In this document: in pieces, positions 50,989 through 54,780 of the stretch
How the letters are laid out: each line of letters opens with the position of its first letter
Position numbering within the stretch: the first letter of the stretch is position 1
From: an uncultured Spiribacter sp.
Lineage (GTDB): Bacteria; Pseudomonadota; Gammaproteobacteria; Nitrococcales; Nitrococcaceae
Direction of reading: 5' to 3'
DNA: 54,780 nucleotides
Assembly: GCA_913056145.1 (NCBI GenBank)
Contig: CAJXMI010000004.1
Coordinates: 1 to 54,780, forward strand
Translations under genes and position numbers: made by a program
The notes under the pieces: model-generated
What the model saw: only the letters and a program-made list of their open reading frames with translations
What the model was told of the DNA's origin: nothing
Databases searched by the model: none

Positions 50989-51040
50989 GGAAGCGGTCCC
51001 GGCGCTTGCCCAATGCCCCGGCATCACCGAGGATGCCGAC

Positions 51041-53438
<2,398 letters not shown>

Positions 53439-53459
53439 CCCCCGGAGCGACCAACACCA

Positions 53460-53735
53460 ATGACTGACAGCACGCAAAAGCCATCCCATCTTGCGCTCTA
53501 CGAGCATGAACTCTGCGGGTTCTGCCAGATGGTCCGCCGTTCAACCGCCAACCTCGGCCTCGAAGTGGAGTCGCGCAACATCCTGCGCGAACCCCGCCGA
53601 CGGCAGGAACTGATCGAGGGCGGCGGCAAGGGCATGGTGCCGTGCCTGCGCATCGAATACCCGGACAGCCGCGTTGAGTGGCTTTACGAGTCGGCGGACA
53701 TCATTGACTATCTCAAACGCGTTGCCGGGGACTGA
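53460..53735 (+). CDS. Glutaredoxin / GST N-terminal domain protein
   Basis: This 91-residue thioredoxin-fold protein has a CGFC active site (YEHELCGFCQMVRRST, near residue 19), a cis-proline loop (GGKGMVPCLRIEY) and the ESADIIDYL end typical of glutaredoxin-like GST N-terminal domains. It probably acts as a glutathione-linked disulfide reductase. An extra cysteine next to the cis-proline (VPC) is noticeable. It appears to be in an operon with trxB. Confidence 0.88.
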   Translation: MTDSTQKPSHLALYEHELCGFCQMVRRSTANLGLEVESRNILREPRRRQELIEGGGKGMVPCLRIEYPDSRVEWLYESADIIDYLKRVAGD

Positions 53736-53771
53736 GCACGGTCTGCACCGCGGGCTCGGGCAGCCGGCCCG

Positions 53772-54551
53772 TCAGAGATCCCAGTCGTAGTCGATGGTGA
53801 GCGGGGCGTGGTCCGAGAAGCGATCGCTGCGGTTGACCCGCTCGGCAACGGCCGTATTGGCGATCCCGGGGGTGGCTACATGGTAGTCGATGCGCCAGCC
53901 GGTGTTGTTGGCCCAGGCCTGCCCCCGGAATGACCACCAGGTATATTGATCCTCGCCATCATTGAGACGGCGGAAGACATCCACATAGCCCGCTTCGTCA
54001 AACAACCGGTCCATCCACTCGCGCTCGTGGGGCAGAAAACCCGAGTTTTTCTTGTTGGAACGCCAGTTCTTGAGATCGCGCCAGGTATGGGCGATGTTCC
54101 AGTCACCGCAGATCACGTATTCGCGGCCATCGCTGGCCATGCCTTTCAGGCGGTCGAGCAGCGGCTCCAGAAACGCATCCTTGATCCCCTGGCGGTGTTC
54201 GCCCGAGCTGCCCGAGGGCATGTAGAGTGAAATCACGCTCAGCTTGCCGAACCGTGCCTCCAGCCAGCGCCCTTCGGAGTCGATTTCGGGGATGCCGATG
54301 CCGCGGATGTAGTCATCAGGCTTGCGCCGACTGTACACGGCGACGCCGCTGTAGCCCTTCTTCTGGGCATCGACGAATTCGGCGTGATAGCCATCGGGGA
54401 AGTACGGCCCGCCCTCGAGTTGCTCGCGCTGGGCCTTGGTTTCCTGGATGCACAGGATGTCTGGCTGCTCGGCCTCGAGCCACTCGAAAAAGCCCTTTCG
54501 CTGCGCGGCCCGGATACCATTGAGATTGGCGGTCATGATGCTGATAGTCAT
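53772..54551 (-). CDS. xthA: Exodeoxyribonuclease III (second copy)
   Basis: This 259-residue EEP-family nuclease starts at ATG 54551 (MTISIMTANLNGIRAAQRKG). Signatures are CIQETKAQ near residue 34, SLYMPSGSSGEHRQG, YVICGDWNIAHT and SDHAPLTIDYDW at the end. The TANLNGIRAAQRKGFFEWL start and the YTWWSFRGQAWANNTGWRID segment place it in a different subgroup from the copy at 641-1411. It is transcribed alone and divergent from the last gene, 37 bases away. AP-endonuclease function is likely. Confidence 0.95.
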   Translation of the reverse strand: MTISIMTANLNGIRAAQRKGFFEWLEAEQPDILCIQETKAQREQLEGGPYFPDGYHAEFVDAQKKGYSGVAVYSRRKPDDYIRGIGIPEIDSEGRWLEARFGKLSVISLYMPSGSSGEHRQGIKDAFLEPLLDRLKGMASDGREYVICGDWNIAHTWRDLKNWRSNKKNSGFLPHEREWMDRLFDEAGYVDVFRRLNDGEDQYTWWSFRGQAWANNTGWRIDYHVATPGIANTAVAERVNRSDRFSDHAPLTIDYDWDL

Positions 54552-54588
54552 GGCCGAAAGGATAACCGAATCAGCCGAGGAATGACCC

Positions 54589-54780
54589 ATGCAGCGTAGC
54601 GCCGATATCGACGAAGTCTGCTACCCGTTTATCCACGAACCCGGTCCCTTGTGTGACTTCGAGGTCTTCACCGACGAGCTCTGCGGCAACATCGGCGCCG
54701 CCGTTTCAACGCTGCCGTCCGATATGGCGGATCTACGCGATGATCTGGCCGCGCTGCAGCCGCTCGCCTTTCACCTGAAC
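54589..54780 (+). CDS. N-terminal fragment, possibly cobalamin adenosyltransferase-like
   Basis: An open frame starts at ATG 54589, with GAGGA upstream, and runs off the window after 64 codons. It begins MQRSADIDEVCYPFIHEPGP and continues with an acidic helical sequence (CDFEVFTDELCGNIGAAVST). The TDELCGNIG run faintly resembles the DEL-N-IG helix of PduO-type adenosyltransferases. The resemblance is weak and was judged by eye. The ATG at 54582 in another frame yields only six codons. Confidence 0.5.
   Translation, partial: MQRSADIDEVCYPFIHEPGPLCDFEVFTDELCGNIGAAVSTLPSDMADLRDDLAALQPLAFHLN

Overview
The window is a dense, high-GC stretch of bacterial chromosome that reads as ordinary core genome of a gammaproteobacterium. 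Gene families and neighbourhoods (prlC, ubiD, mlaA, priA, argS with a SPOR protein, glnK-amtB, ubiK-comM, ftsY-ftsE-ftsX-rpoH, radC/coaBC-dut-algC-argB-pyrE, class I phaC) suggest the Chromatiales/Ectothiorhodospiraceae side of the class, possibly a halophile. That placement is inferred from memory of gene content, not from a search. No transposase, integrase, phage gene, CRISPR array or rRNA was seen. One tRNA gene, tRNA-Arg(CCG), is present.

Layout. 1-5.4 kb: 3' end of oligopeptidase A, an exonuclease III, UbiD with an iron-sulfur flavin reductase, MlaA and a convergent HNH nuclease. 5.4-9.5 kb: three-gene proton-translocating transhydrogenase operon (pntAA-pntAB-pntB) with a coupled glycine-tailed protein, then a convergent TIGR02444-like gene. 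9.6-14.3 kb: priA, argS, SPOR protein. 14.3-17 kb (minus): a 3-hydroxyisobutyrate dehydrogenase-type reductase and glnK-amtB, the latter with a sigma-54 promoter and two NtrC-type boxes. 17.2-24.2 kb: ubiK, comM, a DadA-like oxidase, a Kef-type antiporter, cytochrome c5 (minus), tRNA-Arg and a histone-deacetylase-fold amidohydrolase. 24.2-31.1 kb (minus): a sulfur-trafficking set (periplasmic rhodanese, YeeE transporter, 38-residue membrane protein), then phaC-purE-purK-rdgC.

31.1-37.9 kb: rsmJ, an unusual composite hypothetical gene, an RRM protein, DoxX, an AxPE-repeat membrane protein, and on the minus strand an M16 peptidase pair followed by rsmD and coaD. 38-45.4 kb: ftsY-ftsE-ftsX, rpoH, radC (minus), coaBC-dut-phosphomannomutase. 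45.4-54.8 kb: di-heme cytochrome c peroxidase with an FNR/Anr-like box, argB, pyrE and ppc (minus; ppc has a terminator-like hairpin in its leader), an AmpG-type transporter, trxB, a glutaredoxin-like protein, a second exonuclease III and a gene cut by the window edge.

Nothing qualifies as a clear new multi-gene system. The most promising leads are the composite protein at 31.9-32.8 kb, the ppc leader hairpin, the YeeE-coupled micro-protein, and the transhydrogenase-coupled protein. Gene starts were moved from the longest-ORF start where the ribosome binding site, operon overlap or family N-terminus favoured another codon.
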